A DNA stretch of 64,000 bases from Anthoceros angustus (lineage: Eukaryota; Streptophyta; Anthocerotopsida; Anthocerotales; Anthocerotaceae). Shown here piece after piece: positions 1 to 11,552 of this stretch. Below the pieces are notes generated by a model. The model did not search any database, was not told where the DNA came from, and saw only the letters and a list, made by a program, of their open reading frames with translations. The position numbers and the translations under genes were made by a program. The DNA is taken from assembly GCA_010909165.1 (NCBI GenBank), contig MU008174.1, forward strand, positions 682,001 through 746,000, given 5' to 3'. Position 1 is the stretch's first letter, and the number at the start of each line of letters is the position of its first letter.

Positions 1-332
1 GGACTATAATCTCTCGGTTTCAAGCCTTGACAAGACCTTGGTACCGCTGTGACAGTCATCACACATACGAAGGTTCTTCGTCACTAGCAAAGGCGTGCCA
101 TCACGTGTGTTGAGGAGCCCAAACGCCAGGCCAATTTCTCGGCATGGCCACACAATGCATCTTCCTTTTCACTCGGACATTGCCTCCGGCACCAACTCGG
201 TATGCGGCACATGACCTCCGCCCTTGACCTCTCATTCAAGTCGAGCTTTGATGATATTTGTGGTCTCTCCTCCCCAACGGTGAACTCGTGGACTTTGTTA
301 TTTAGTTCGATGCAGCCCGGCAGCTTCTTCTT
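1..332 (-). pseudogene. PPR-DYW 3'-tail fragment, unit 1 (cut by window edge)
   Basis: On the minus strand this matches the last part of the PPR gene at 37,743-38,084. It reads [17 protein letters not shown] and onward through the HAEKL region of the DYW deaminase domain. Homology stops abruptly after the codons for the Lys-Lys stretch, where the intact gene continues ttggcacctgcag and the array changes to attatgctctaaaa. It has no PPR motifs and no start, so it is a captured gene end rather than a gene. The remaining DYW tail lies left of the window. Confidence 0.85.
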
Positions 333-744
333 ATTATGCTCTAAAAAAATTAGTTTGACTTCAAAGTCCAAGGACACAAGTAATACACTTTGTTCGCTAA
401 GACATACAAAAAATATCTATGATTATAAAAAGTAGTTGTTAAAGACCAAGGATCAAAGTAAAAAACAATTATGATTATAAAGAAGTGGCGGTTAAGACCA
501 TGGATCAAAGTAATTGACTTATGTTAAAGACCAAGAATCAAAGTAAAAATATGTATGATTATAAAAAGTGGTTGTTAAAGACCAAGGATCAAACTAATTA
601 ACTTAACTCGCTTAGACATACATTAACTTATGATCGAAAAGAAACAAGTGGTCATACATTAACTTAGCGGTACCAATACATGGAGGAGTGGGTATACCAT
701 ATTGATTATGTTTGTTTACTTTGAGTTTCACAAGGGCTTATACA
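333..744. repeat. AT-rich spacer with ~60-70 bp degenerate repeats (first spacer of each unit)
   Basis: The segment repeats a loose motif, ATTATAAAAAGTGG then TTAAAGACCAAGGATCAAA, about four times, with TTAGACATA linkers. No coding frame is convincing. It occupies the position of a promoter for the 5' SCPL relic and recurs in U2, U4-U10 just after the PPR tail. Some units (for example U1, U7 and U9) lack one short AGCTCGCTTAGACAT stretch. Confidence 0.7.
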
Positions 745-1354
745 ATGACGTCAAAGATAGAACTATGTGTTGCATTTTATATGACCTTGTTTTTGGCTTT
801 GTGCAATGGCATGAACACCAAGATGACAAATATGTTGCAATTTATATGAACTTTCTTTTTTTGGCTTTGTGCAATAGCATGAACACCAAAGTAAAATCAC
901 CCTTGGATGATGAGATCACATCCATTCAAGGTTTCCGCATATTTCTATCAAAACACCATAGTGGCTATGCGGATATAGATGAGATGAATGGAAGATCTCT
1001 ATTACTATTTTATAGAGTCTCCGTGGAACATTTCCATCAAAACATAGTGGTGGCTAGGTGGATATAGATGAGATGAATGGAAGATCTCTCTTTTACTATT
1101 TTACAAAGATATGAAGACAATCCTCAAGAAGACCTGTTGTTCTTCAACGGAGGACACGGATGCTCTAGCTTTGATGGTTGGATATATGCACATGGGCCAT
1201 TCAACTTTGTACCATCCAACCAATATGGAGGGTTGCCAAATTTGGAAATGAGTCCAAATAGCTTATCCAAAGCATTAATGTCATATAGTTTGATATTGGT
1301 GGTAGAGTAGGCTTTCCGTTTTCGAAAACAAAGTTTCATTGCAACACTAGCGAA
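745..1354 (+). pseudogene. SCPL 5' relic (copy a), unit 1
   Basis: This is a decayed duplicate of the first SCPL exon. It starts ACAATGACGTCAAAG, encodes a signal-peptide-like [13 protein letters not shown] stretch, then duplicates ~66 bp of that stretch. It goes on to HPF-type SCPL sequence (SIQGF, SKHHSGYADIDEMNGRS), duplicates ~100 bp there too, and reaches [17 protein letters not shown]. The frame ends at ATATAG, where the neighbouring copy b has a Tyr codon before the DSPAG motif; this stop is in every unit, so it predates the amplification. Homology to the carboxypeptidase ends near CACTAGCGAA. There is no nucleophile, Asp or His motif, so it cannot encode an active enzyme. Confidence 0.8.
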
Positions 1355-2035
1355 GATGTCCTTGAAAAATGTAGTAGATAGCCAATCGAAATCCTATTGT
1401 TCGAATGTCATTCTTGGATATTCAAACGTAACTGCAAAATGTACCTCAAACAAACCTCAAGGCGCATGAATGTCCCACAACTAGGGCAACAATGGTAGTA
1501 GTGTTATCTCGGTCCTTTTAATTTCAAACATCTATCCTAATCAAACTAAAATCCTAATGATTTTCATTTAAAACTAACTATTCTTAATTATGATGCCTTT
1601 CGCTATTGGGCTAATATTGGAGCATTATCATCTAGAGTTATTGATTTCAAACTAAGTCATGTTAACAATAAACTAATGATCTAAAAGAAGCAAGTAGTGG
1701 TCAAGACCAAACACTTCAAAAACAAAAACAAATATTTATTATGATCTAAAAGAAATAAGTGGCCGTCAAGATTGATGATAAAGGACACAAGTAATACCCT
1801 TGGCTCACTAACTCATATTAAAAATCAATCTATAATAACAAAAAATGAGTGGTTACCAAAGACCAAGGACCAAAGTAACGAACTTAAATTGCTTATTCAT
1901 ATGAAAAATATTTATCATCATCGAAAAGAAATAAAGTGGTTATCGAGGACTAAGAGAACTTACTACTATATATGGAGGAGTGGGGATGCCATATTTATTA
2001 TCTTTGTTTACTCGACTTTCTCAAGGGCTTATACA
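1355..2035. promoter_or_regulatory. Second spacer and likely promoter of SCPL copy b (recurs in each full unit)
   Basis: No open frame is supported here. The left half (GATGTCCTTGAAAAATG... to CATCTAGAGTT) is unique within the unit. The right half repeats the ATAAAGTGGTTA / CAAAGACCAAGGACCAAAG style of motif seen in the first spacer, so the promoter was duplicated along with the 5' end of the gene. A TATA-like CTATATATGG lies at 1966-1975, about 65 bp before the ATG at 2036. It is identical in all nine full units. Confidence 0.55.
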
Positions 2036-3561
2036 ATGGCGACAAAGATAGGACTAGGCGTTGCATTTTGATGACCTTGTTTTGGCTTTGTGCAATGGCA
2101 TGAACACCAAAGTCGAGATTACATCCATTCAAGGTTTCCATGGAACATTTCCATCGAAACACTATGGTGGGTATGTGGATATAGATGAGAGGAATGGAAG
2201 ATCTCTATTATTATTTTTAGAATCAAGGCAATCCTCAAAAGACCTGTTGTTCTTGGCTAAACGGAGGACCGGATGCTCTAGCTTTGATGGTTGGATATAT
2301 GCACATGGGCCATTCAACTTTGTACCATCCAAGCAACATGGAGGGTTGCACCGAAATCAATCCAAATAGCTTATCGAAAGCGCTAATGTTATATATTTGG
2401 ACCCCTGCTGAGTAGGCTTTTCGTTGAAAACAAATTGATTACAACACTAGCGACACAAAGACCGCCAAGATACCCATGAGTTTCTCTTAAAGTGGTTCAT
2501 GCTTTTCCTCAATTTCAAGTATGTTTCTCTCTTTGCAATATATGTCTTTGTTTTTGTTCTTTTAAAGTGGTATATGAAACTAATAAGCTAATACGGTCTG
2601 GTTTATTTATTTGGTTTTGCACCAACCCTCTCAGATTTGAGTGGTGAATCTTGGGCGGTGTATATATACCTACTTTGGCAATGATTGACATTGGGATTAA
2701 AAGGAGTGCATCCAAAGGCTGAACTTGAAAGGTTATGTCGTGGGAAATCCTTGGACGGATGATGTATTAGATACCAATTCATATATTCCATGTCTTTATG
2801 GCATGGCTTTGATGTCACCTCAACAATATGAAGCAAGGCAAGAGGTAACATATTTACCGCCATACACTCAAGTGTTTTGCAACATAGCAGATTGATGATA
2901 GCACTACGATATTAATGAGTATAATATCTTACAGCCTTGTTTCCATGATCCTGCATTTACATCGATGCATAACCAACCAAGAAGAATTTGAAAGTGGCCT
3001 TCCAAATAAAGTAGTGAAGGCTTCTCGCAACATACAATTTGGCAGTGACGCTTTGGGATTGAAGGATGCTCTTATTCCACCAAGCTAGAAGCGGGTCCTA
3101 TTAATGCTAAAGAGTCATCGGGTGATGGTCCGTGTTTTGACGATAGTCTTGCGACAAAGTGGTTGAACAATGACGCAGCCGAGTGCTATTCATGCACAAC
3201 CCACTCTATTGGTCAACCATGGGTTTTATGCACGATATCTTAACTTACAACCATGATGCGAAGTATGATACCCTTTCACAAAGAATTGACCGAAACCTTA
3301 GGTTCTGTGGCTTTACTATTTAGTGGTGACCATGATTGTAATGTGCCTTACATAGGTACAAGAACATGGATCAAGGACTGGACTATAAGACCATCAAAGC
3401 TTGGCGCCTGTGGTATGCCAATCAACAAGTGGTCAGCTTTGTAGTAGCATATGATCCTCGACCTATCTTTTGCATTAAAGGTGCTGGACACGAGTAGCAC
3501 AATGGAAACTGCGGAGTTCTTGGCTATGATTCAACGCTGGTTACAAACAAAGGAGCTTTGA
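2036..3561 (+). CDS. Serine carboxypeptidase-like protein, copy b, unit 1 (frame-broken as written)
   Basis: This is the model copy for the array. SCPL enzymes are secreted or vacuolar alpha/beta hydrolases that act as peptidases or acyltransferases. Exon 1 (2036-2518) encodes a start with a signal peptide (hydrophobic core [15 protein letters not shown] in intact copies), then [12 protein letters not shown], the oxyanion-hole block [21 protein letters not shown] and FLLKWF. Intron 1 (2519-2621) is short, with a GTATGT donor and a TTTTGCAG acceptor in several copies. Exon 2 encodes the nucleophile elbow [17 protein letters not shown], the Asp motif SGDHD and the His motif GAGH, and ends QTKEL then TGA. 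These are the conserved SCPL elements in order and at normal spacing. In U1 the frame is broken by small indels, including a 4-T run in the signal peptide, a GGACCGG at the oxyanion block and a damaged splice acceptor. Confidence 0.8.
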
Positions 3562-3621
3562 ATATAGATTAGAGGTCCGAAGGTAGCAAGCATGATATCA
3601 CTTCTATTCGGATAGTTGCTC

Positions 3622-3939
3622 TACCTAGTAGAAAGTTGAGAAATTGTTCCTATTTGTCTGCTGCTCATTCTCCAAAGCAATTGGAACTAATAACAATCAG
3701 CGTAGCAATCCAAGAGCATGTCTTCCATTTGTGATACCGATGATTTGTCTTTGGCACAAAATTAAACATGAATTGTACGATACCTAGTACAAAGTTGAGA
3801 AATTGTTCCTATTTGTCTGCTGCTCATTCTCCCTAGCGTTGGAACTAATCACAATCAGCAGAGTAATCCAAGAGCATGTCTTTTATTTGTGACCGATGAT
3901 TTCTCTTTGGCACAAAATTAAACATGAATTGTGCGATTG
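3622..3939. repeat. Duplicated ~155-bp block downstream of SCPL (two copies; three in unit 6)
   Basis: The block from TACCTAGTA(G/C)AAAGTTGAG to GCACAAAATTAAACATGAATTG is present twice, starting at 3622 and 3781. The second copy merges into the PPR-derived tail and is probably the original 3' end of the PPR gene; the first is a derived copy. The pair recurs in all units. U6 has a third copy. Confidence 0.75.
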
Positions 3940-4330
3940 TTGTCGTCAATGTCGATCCCCACCGAACACGACCCATCTATGAAACGGTGTACTCGATGTA
4001 TATCTCGGACTATAATCTCTCGGTTTTCAAGCCTTGACAAGACCTTGGTACCGTGATACCATCACACATACGGTTCTTCGTCACTAGCAAAGGCGTGCCA
4101 TCACGTGTGTTGAGGAGCCCAAACGCCAGGCCAATTTCTCGGCATGGCCACACAATGCATCTTCCTTTTCACTCGACATTGCCTCCAGACCAACTCGGTA
4201 TGCGGCACATGACCTCCGCCTTCAGCCTCTCATTCAAGGTCTTGAGCTTTGATGATATTTGTGGTCTCTCCTCCCAACGGTGAACTCGTGGACTTTGTTA
4301 TTTAGTTCGATCACGGGCAGTCTTCTTCTT
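3883..4330 (-). pseudogene. PPR-DYW 3'-tail fragment, unit 1/2 junction
   Basis: This complete tail segment runs from the TAA complement in TTTTATTTGTGACC, through the terminal GSCS region and the DYW zinc-binding CxxCH region, to the Lys-Lys stretch. It differs from the intact gene at several short indels, so the deaminase frame is interrupted. It lies about 320 bp beyond the SCPL stop and is antisense to SCPL transcription. Confidence 0.8.
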
Positions 4331-4756
4331 ATTATGCTCTAAAAAAATTAGTTTGACTTCAAAGTCCAAGGACACAAGTAATACACTTTGTTCGCTAAGA
4401 CATACAAAAAATATCTATGATTATAAAAAGTAGTTGTTAAAGACCAAGGATCAAAGTAAAAAACAATTATGATTATAAAGAAGTGGCGGTTAAGACCATG
4501 GATCAAAGTAATTGACTTAGCTCGCTTAGACATATGTTAAAGACCAAGAATCAAAGTAAAAATATGTATGATTATAAAAAGTGGTTGTTAAAGACCAAGG
4601 ATCAAACTAATTAACTTAACTCGCTTAGACATACATTAACTTATGATCGAAAAGAAACAAGTGGTCATACATTAACTTAGCGTACCAATACATGGAGGAG
4701 TGGGTATACCATATTGATTATGTTTGTTTACTTTGAGTTTCACAAGGGCTTATACA

Positions 4757-5369
4757 ATGACGTCAAAGATAGAACTATGTGTTGCATTTTATATGACCTT
4801 GTTTTTGGCTTTGTGCAATGGCATGAACACCAAGATGACAAATATGTTGCAATTTATATGAACTTTCTTTTTTGGCTTTGTGCAATAGCATGAACACCAA
4901 AGTAAAATCACCCTTGGATGATGAGATCACATCCATTCAAGGTTTCCATGAACATTTCTATCAAAACACCATAGTGGCTATGCGGATATAGATGAGATGA
5001 ATGGAAGATCTCTCTATTACTATTTTATAGAGTCTCCGTGGAACATTTCCATCAAAACATAGTGGTGGCTAGGTGGATATAGATGAGATGAATGGAAGAT
5101 CTCTCTTTTACTATTTTACAAGATATGAAGACAATCCTCAAGAAGACCACTGTTGTTCTTCAGCAACGGAGGACTGGATGCTCTAGCTTTGATGGTTGGA
5201 TATATGCACATGGGCCATTCAACTTTGTACCATCCAACCAATATGGAGGGTTGCCAAATTTGGAAATGAGTCCAAATAGCTTATCCAAAGCTAATGTCAT
5301 ATAGTTTGATATTGGTGGTAGAGTAGGCTTTCCGTTTCGAAAACAAAGTTTCATTGCAACACTAGCGAA
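4757..5369 (+). pseudogene. SCPL 5' relic (copy a), unit 2
   Basis: It has the same structure as the unit 1 relic, with both internal duplications and the shared ATATAG stop. Here the segment before the oxyanion block reads TTCAGCAACGGAGGACTGG, so the GGPG codons are out of frame with their upstream sequence. Confidence 0.75.
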
Positions 5370-6049
5370 GATGTCCTTGAAAAATGTAGTAGATAGCCAA
5401 TCGAAATCCTATTGTTCCGAATGTCATTCTTGGATATTCAAAACAGAATCGCAAAATGTACCTCAAACAAACCTCAAGGCGCATGAATGTCCCACAACTA
5501 GGGCAACAATGGTAGTAGTGTTATCTCGGTCCTTTTAATTTCAAACATCTATCCTAATCAAACTAAAATCCTAATGATTTTCATTTAAAACTAACTATTC
5601 TTAATTATGATGCCTTTCGCTATTGGGCTAATATTGGAGCATTATCATCTAGAGTTATTGATTTCAAACTAAGTCATGTTAACAATAAACTAATGATCTA
5701 AAAGAAGCAAGTAGTGGTCAAGACCAAACACTTCAAAAACAAAAACAAATATTTATTATGATCTAAAAGAAATAAGTGGTCAAGATTGATGATAAAGGAC
5801 ACAAGTAATACCCTTGGCTCACTAACTCATATTAAAAATCAATCTATAATAACAAAAAATGAGTGGTTACCAAAGACCAAGGACCAAAGTAACGAACTTA
5901 AATTGCTTATTCATATGAAAAATATTTATCATCATCGAAAAGAAATAAAGTGGTTATCGAGGACTAAGAGAACTTACTACTATATATGGAGGAGTGGGGA
6001 TGCCATATTTATTATCTTTGTTTACTCGACTTTCTCAAGGGCTTATACA

Positions 6050-7588
6050 ATGGCGACAAAGATAGGACTAGGCGTTGCATTTTGATGACCTTGTTTTGGC
6101 TTTGTGCAATGGCATGAACACCAAAGCTGAGATTACATCCATTCCAGGTTTCCATGGAACATTTCCATCGAAACACTATGGTGGGTATGTGGATATAGAT
6201 GAGAGGAATGGAAGATCTCTCTATTATTATTTTTAGAATCAAGGCAATCCTCAAAAGACCCTGTTGTTCTTGGCTAACGGAGGACCCGGATGCTCTAGCT
6301 TTGATGGTTGGATATATGCACATGGGCCATTCAACTTTGTACCATCCAAGCAACATGGAGGGTTGCACGATCCGGAAATCAATCCAAATAGCTTATCGAA
6401 AGCTAATGTTATATATTTGACAATCCTCATTGAGTAGGCTTTTCGTTTCGAAAACAAATTGATTACAACACTAGCGACACAAAGACCGCCCAAGATACCC
6501 ATGAGTTTCTCTTAAAGTGGTTCATGCTTTTTCCTCAATTTCAAGTATGTTTCTCTCTTTGCAATATATGTCTTTGTTTTTGTTCTTTACGTGGTATATG
6601 AAACTAATAAGCTAATACGGTCTGGTTTATTTATTTGGTTTTGCAGTCCAACCCTCTGTATTTGAGTGGTGAATCTTGGGCAGTGTATATATACCTACTT
6701 TGGCAACACAGATTGACATTGGGATTAAAAAGGAGTGCATCCGGTTGAACTTGAAAGGTTATGTCGTGGGAAATCCTTGGATGTATGATGTATTAGATAC
6801 CAATTCATATATTCCATGTCTTTATGGCATGGCTTTGATGTCACCTCAACAATATGAAGCGGCCAAGGATAACAACTTATTTACCGCCATACACTCAAGT
6901 GTTTTGCAACATTAACGCAGATTGATGATAGCACTACGTATATTAATGAGTATAATATCTTACAGCCTTGTTTCCATGATCCCGATTTTACATCGATGCA
7001 CAACCAACCAAGAAGAATTTTAAAGTGGCCTTCCAAATAAAGTAGTGAAGGCTTCTAACATACAATTTGGCGGGTGACGCTTTGGGATTGAAGGATGCTC
7101 TTATTCCACCAAGCTAGAAGCGGGTCCTATTAATGCTAAACAGAGTCATCGGGTGATGGTCCGTGTTTTGATAGTCTTGCGACAAAGTGGTTGAACAATG
7201 ACGCAGTGCTATATTCATGCACAACCCACTCTATTGGTCAACCATGGGTTTTATGCAGATATCTTAACTTACAACCATGATGCAGAAGTATGATACCCTT
7301 TCACAAAGAATTGACCGAAACCTTAGGTTACTGTGGCTTTACTATTTAGTGGTGACCATGATTGTAATGTGCCTTACATAGGTACAAGAACATGGATCAA
7401 GGATCTGGACTATAAGACCATCAAAGCTTGGCGCCGTGGTATGCCAATCAACAAGTGGTCGGCTTTGTAGTAGCATATGATCGACCTATCTTTTGCAAGC
7501 TTAAAGGTGCTGGACACGAGTAGCACAATGGAAACTCATGGAGTTCTTGGCTATGATTCAACGCTGGTTACAAACAAAGGAGCTTTGA
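6050..7588 (+). CDS. Serine carboxypeptidase-like protein, copy b, unit 2 (frame-broken as written)
   Basis: Exon 1 is 6050-6544, the intron is 6545-6646 with intact GTATGT and TTTTGCAG sites, and exon 2 is 6647-7588. This copy gives the clearest exon 2 start: SNP, then [25 protein letters not shown] and [12 protein letters not shown]. The signal peptide has a 4-T run that breaks frame, and the His motif reads GGACACGAGTAG, placing a stop directly after His. Confidence 0.75.
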
Positions 7589-7908
7589 ATATAGATTAGA
7601 GGTCCAAGGTAGCAAGCATGATATCACTTCTATTCGGATAGTTGCTCTACCTAGTAGAAAGTTGAGAAATTGTTCCTATTTGTCTGCTCATTCTCCAAAG
7701 CAATTGGAACTAATAACAATCAGCAGTAGCAATCCAACAGCATGTCTTCCATTTGTGATACCGATGATTTGTCTTTGGCACAAAATTAAACATGAATTGT
7801 ACGATACCTAGTACAAAGTTGAGAAATTGTTCCTATTTGTCTGCTGCTCATTCTCCCTAGCAGTTGGAACTAATCACAATCAGCAGTAGCAATCCAAGAG
7901 CATGTCTT

Positions 7909-8049
7909 TTATTTGTGACCGATGATTTCTCTTTGGCACAAAATTAAACATGAATTGTGCGATTGTTGTCGCCAATGTCGATCCCCACACCTAACACGAC
8001 CCATCTATGAAACGGTGTACTCGATGTATATCTCGGACTATAATCTCTC
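7909..8049 (-). pseudogene. PPR-DYW 3'-tail fragment, truncated at the unit 2/3 junction
   Basis: Only about the last 140 bp of the PPR tail is present (terminal extension and GSC region). At 8044-8049 the sequence passes from the PPR tail into the SCPL intron. The six bases TCTCTC are shared by both parents, which marks the deletion junction. Confidence 0.85.
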
Positions 8050-9088
8050 TTTGCAATATATGTCTTTGTTTTTGTTCTTTACAGTATATGAAACTAATAA
8101 GCTAATACGGTCTGGTTTATTTATTTGGTTTTGCAGTCCAACCCTCAGATTTGAGTGGTGAATCTTGGGCGGTGTATATATACCTACTTTGGCAACACAG
8201 TTGACATTGGGATTAAAAGGAGTGCATCCGGTCTGAACTTGAAAGGTTATGTCGTGGGAAATCCTTGGATGATGATGTATTAGATACCAATTCATATATT
8301 CCATGTCTTTTATGGCATGGCTTTGATGTCACCTCAACAATATGAAGTGCCAAGACAGATCAGAATAACAGCTTATTTACCGCCATACACTCAAGTGTTT
8401 TTGGCAACATTAACGCAGATTGATGATAGCACCATATTAATGAGTATAATATCTACAGCCTTGTTTCCATGATCCCAGACTTTATTACATCGATGCGCAT
8501 AACCAACCAAGAAGAATTTCAGAAAGTGGCCTTCCAAATAAAGTAGTGAAGGCTTCGCAACATACAATTTGGCCGGGCAAGGTGACGCTTGGAATTGAAG
8601 GATGCTCTTATTCCACCAAGCTAGAAGCGGTCCTATTAATGCTAAATAGTCATCGGGTGATGGTCCTGTTTTGACGATAGTCTTGACAAAGTGGTTGAAC
8701 AATGACGCAATGGTGCTATTCATGCACAACCCACTCTATTGGTCAACCATGGGTTTTATGCATGATATCTTAACTTACAACCATGATGCGTATGATACCC
8801 TTTCACAAAGAATTGAAAACCTTAGGTTGTGGCTTTACTATTTAGTGGTGACCATGATTGTAATGTGCCTTACATAGGTACAAGAACATGGACTCAAGGA
8901 CCGGACTATAAGACCATCAAAGCTTGGCGCCTGTGGTATGCCAATCAACAAGTGGTCGGCTTTGTAGTAGCATATGATCCTCGACCTATCTTTTGCAGCT
9001 TAAAGGTGCTGGACACGTAGTAGCACAATGGAAACTCATGAGTTCTTGGCTATGATTCAACGTCAAGTTACAAACAAAGGAGCTTTGA
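8044..9088 (+). pseudogene. SCPL copy in truncated unit 3 (exon 1 deleted)
   Basis: The copy begins inside intron 1. The polypyrimidine tract and TTTTGCAG acceptor survive, and exon 2 runs 8137-9088 with GESW, INE, SGDHD and the stop. It has no promoter, signal peptide or oxyanion block, so it is a genuine pseudogene. It is also the only copy in which the His motif reads through in frame, GAGHVVAQWK (GGACACGTAGTAGC). That shows the GAGTAG and CAGTAG forms in other copies each lack a base. Confidence 0.85.
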
Positions 9089-9407
9089 ATATAGATTAGA
9101 GGTCCGGTAGCAAGCATGATATCACTTCTATTCGGATAGTTGCTCTACCTAGTAGAAAGTTGAGAAACCGTTCCTATTTGTCTGCCGCTCATTCTCCAAA
9201 GCAATTGGAACTAATAACAATCAACAGAGTAATCCAACAAGATGTCTTCCATTTGTGATACCGATGATTTGTCTTTGGCACAAAATTAAACATGAATTGT
9301 ACGATACCTAGTACAAAGTTGAGAAATTGTTCCTATTTGTCCGCTGCTCATTCTCCCTAGCAGCTTGGAACTAATCACAATCCAGTAGTAATCCAAGAGC
9401 ATGTCTT

Positions 9408-9852
9408 TTATTTGTGACCGATGATTTCTCTTTGGCACAAAATTAAACATGAATTGTGCGATTGTTGTCAATGTCGATCCCCACACCTAACACGACCCAT
9501 CTATGAAACGTGTACTGATGTATATCTCTTGACTATAATCTCTGGCCAAGCCTTGACAAGACCTTGGTACTGTGATACCATCACACACACGGTTCTTCGT
9601 CACTAGCAAAGGCGTGCCATCACGCAGTGTTGAGGAGCCCAAACGCCACAATTTCTCAAGATGGCCACACAATGCATCTTCCTTTTCACTCGGACATTGC
9701 CTCCAAAGACCAATCCCCAGAGGCACATGACCTCCGTCCTTCAGCCTCTCATTCAAGGTACCGAGCTTTGATGATATTTGTGGTCTCTCCTCCCCAACGG
9801 TGAACTCGTGGACTTTGTTATTTAGTTCGATGCAGCCTCGCGTGCTCTTCTT
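9408..9852 (-). pseudogene. PPR-DYW 3'-tail fragment, unit 3/4 junction
   Basis: A full-length tail segment, more altered than most, for example CTCTGGCCAAGCC at the boundary and CAATCCCCAGAGGC where the intact gene has CAACTCGGTATGCGGC. On the minus strand it reads [17 protein letters not shown] and GTPLLVTKN. The C-terminal zinc motif is disrupted. Confidence 0.8.
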
Positions 9853-10278
9853 ATTATGCTCTAAAAAAATTAGTTTGACTTCAAAGTCCAAGGACACAAG
9901 TAATACACTTTGTTCGCTAAGACATACAAAAAATATCTATGATTATAAAAAGTAGTTGTTAAAGACCAAGGATCAAAGTAAAAACAATTATGATTATAAA
10001 GAAGTGGCTTAAGACCATGGATCAAAGTAATTGACTTAGCTCGCTTAGACATATGTTAAAGACCAAGAATCAAAGTAAAAAATATGTATGATTATAAAAA
10101 GTGGTTGTTAAAGACCAAGGATCAAACTAATTAACTTAACTCGCTTAGACATACATTAACTTATGATCGAAAAGAAACAAGTGGTCATACATTAACTTAG
10201 CAAGTACCAATACATGGAGGAGTGGGTATACCATATTGATTATGTTTGTTTATTTTGAGTTTCACAAGGGCTTATACA

Positions 10279-10884
10279 ATGACGCCAAAGATAGAACTAT
10301 GTGTTGCATTTTATATGACCTTGTTTTTCGCTTTTGTGCAATGGCATGAACACCAAGATGACAAATATGTTGCAATTTATATGAACTTTCTTTTTTGGCT
10401 TTGTGCAATAGCATGAACACCAAAGTAAAATCACCCTTGATGATGAGATCACATCCATTCAAGGTTTCCGCAGTAATACTTCTATCAAAACACCATAGTG
10501 GCTATGGATATAGATGAGATGAATGGAAGATCTCTATTACTATTTTATAGAGTCTCTGGAACATTTCCATCAAAACATAGTGGTGGCTAGGTGGATATAG
10601 ATGAGATGAATGGAAGATCTCTCTTACTATTTTCGCTGTATGAAGACAATCCTCAAGAAGACCCCGTTGTTCTTCAAATTAACGAGGACCCGGATGCTCT
10701 AGCTTTGATGGTTGGATATATGCACATGGGCCATTCAACTTTGTACCATCCAACCAATATGGAGGGTTGCCAAATTTGGAAATGAGTCCAAATAGCTTAT
10801 CCAAAGCAGCTAATGTCATATAGTTTGATATTGGTGGTAGAGTAGGCTTTTCGAAAACAAAGTTTCATTGCAACACTAGCGAAA
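10279..10884 (+). pseudogene. SCPL 5' relic (copy a), unit 4
   Basis: This copy starts ACAATGACGCCAAAG (C where U1 has T). It keeps GYMHMG-region sequence, the duplicated NGRSL segment and the shared ATATAG stop near 10,830. Confidence 0.75.
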
Positions 10885-11552
10885 GATGTCCTTGAAAAAT
10901 GTAGTAGATAGCCAATCGAATCCTATTGTTCCCGAATGTCATTCTTGGATATTCAAATGTAATCGCAAAATGTACCTCAAACAAACCTCAAGGCGCATGA
11001 ATGTCCCACAACTAGGGCAACAATGGTAGTAGTGTTATCTCGGTCCTTTTAATTTCAAACATCTATCCTAATCGAAACTAAAATCCTAATGATTTTCATT
11101 TAAAACTAACTATTCTTAATTATGATGCCTTTCGCTATTGGGCTAATATTGGAGCATTATCATCTAGAGTTATTGATTTCAAACTAAGTCATGTTAACAA
11201 TAAACTAATGATCTAAAAGAAGTGGTCAAGACCAAACACTTCAAAAACAAAAACAAATATTTATTATGATCTAAAAGAAATAAGTGGCCGTCAAGATTGA
11301 TGATAAAGGACACAATTTTGGCTCACTAACTCATATTAAAAATCAATCTATAATAACAAAAATGAGTGGTTACCAAAGACCAAGGACCAAAGTAACGAAC
11401 TTAAATTGCTTATTCATATGAAAAATATTTATCATCATCGAAAAGAAATAAAGTGGTTATCGAGGACTAAGAGAACTTACTACTATATATGGAGGAGTGG
11501 GGATGCCATATTTATTATCTTTGTTTACTCGACTTTCTCAAGGGCTTATACA

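Noticed and set aside
9408-9852. PPR tail fragments as independent genes
   Set aside because: They lack PPR motifs and start codons and stop at the same internal point of the parent gene in every unit.
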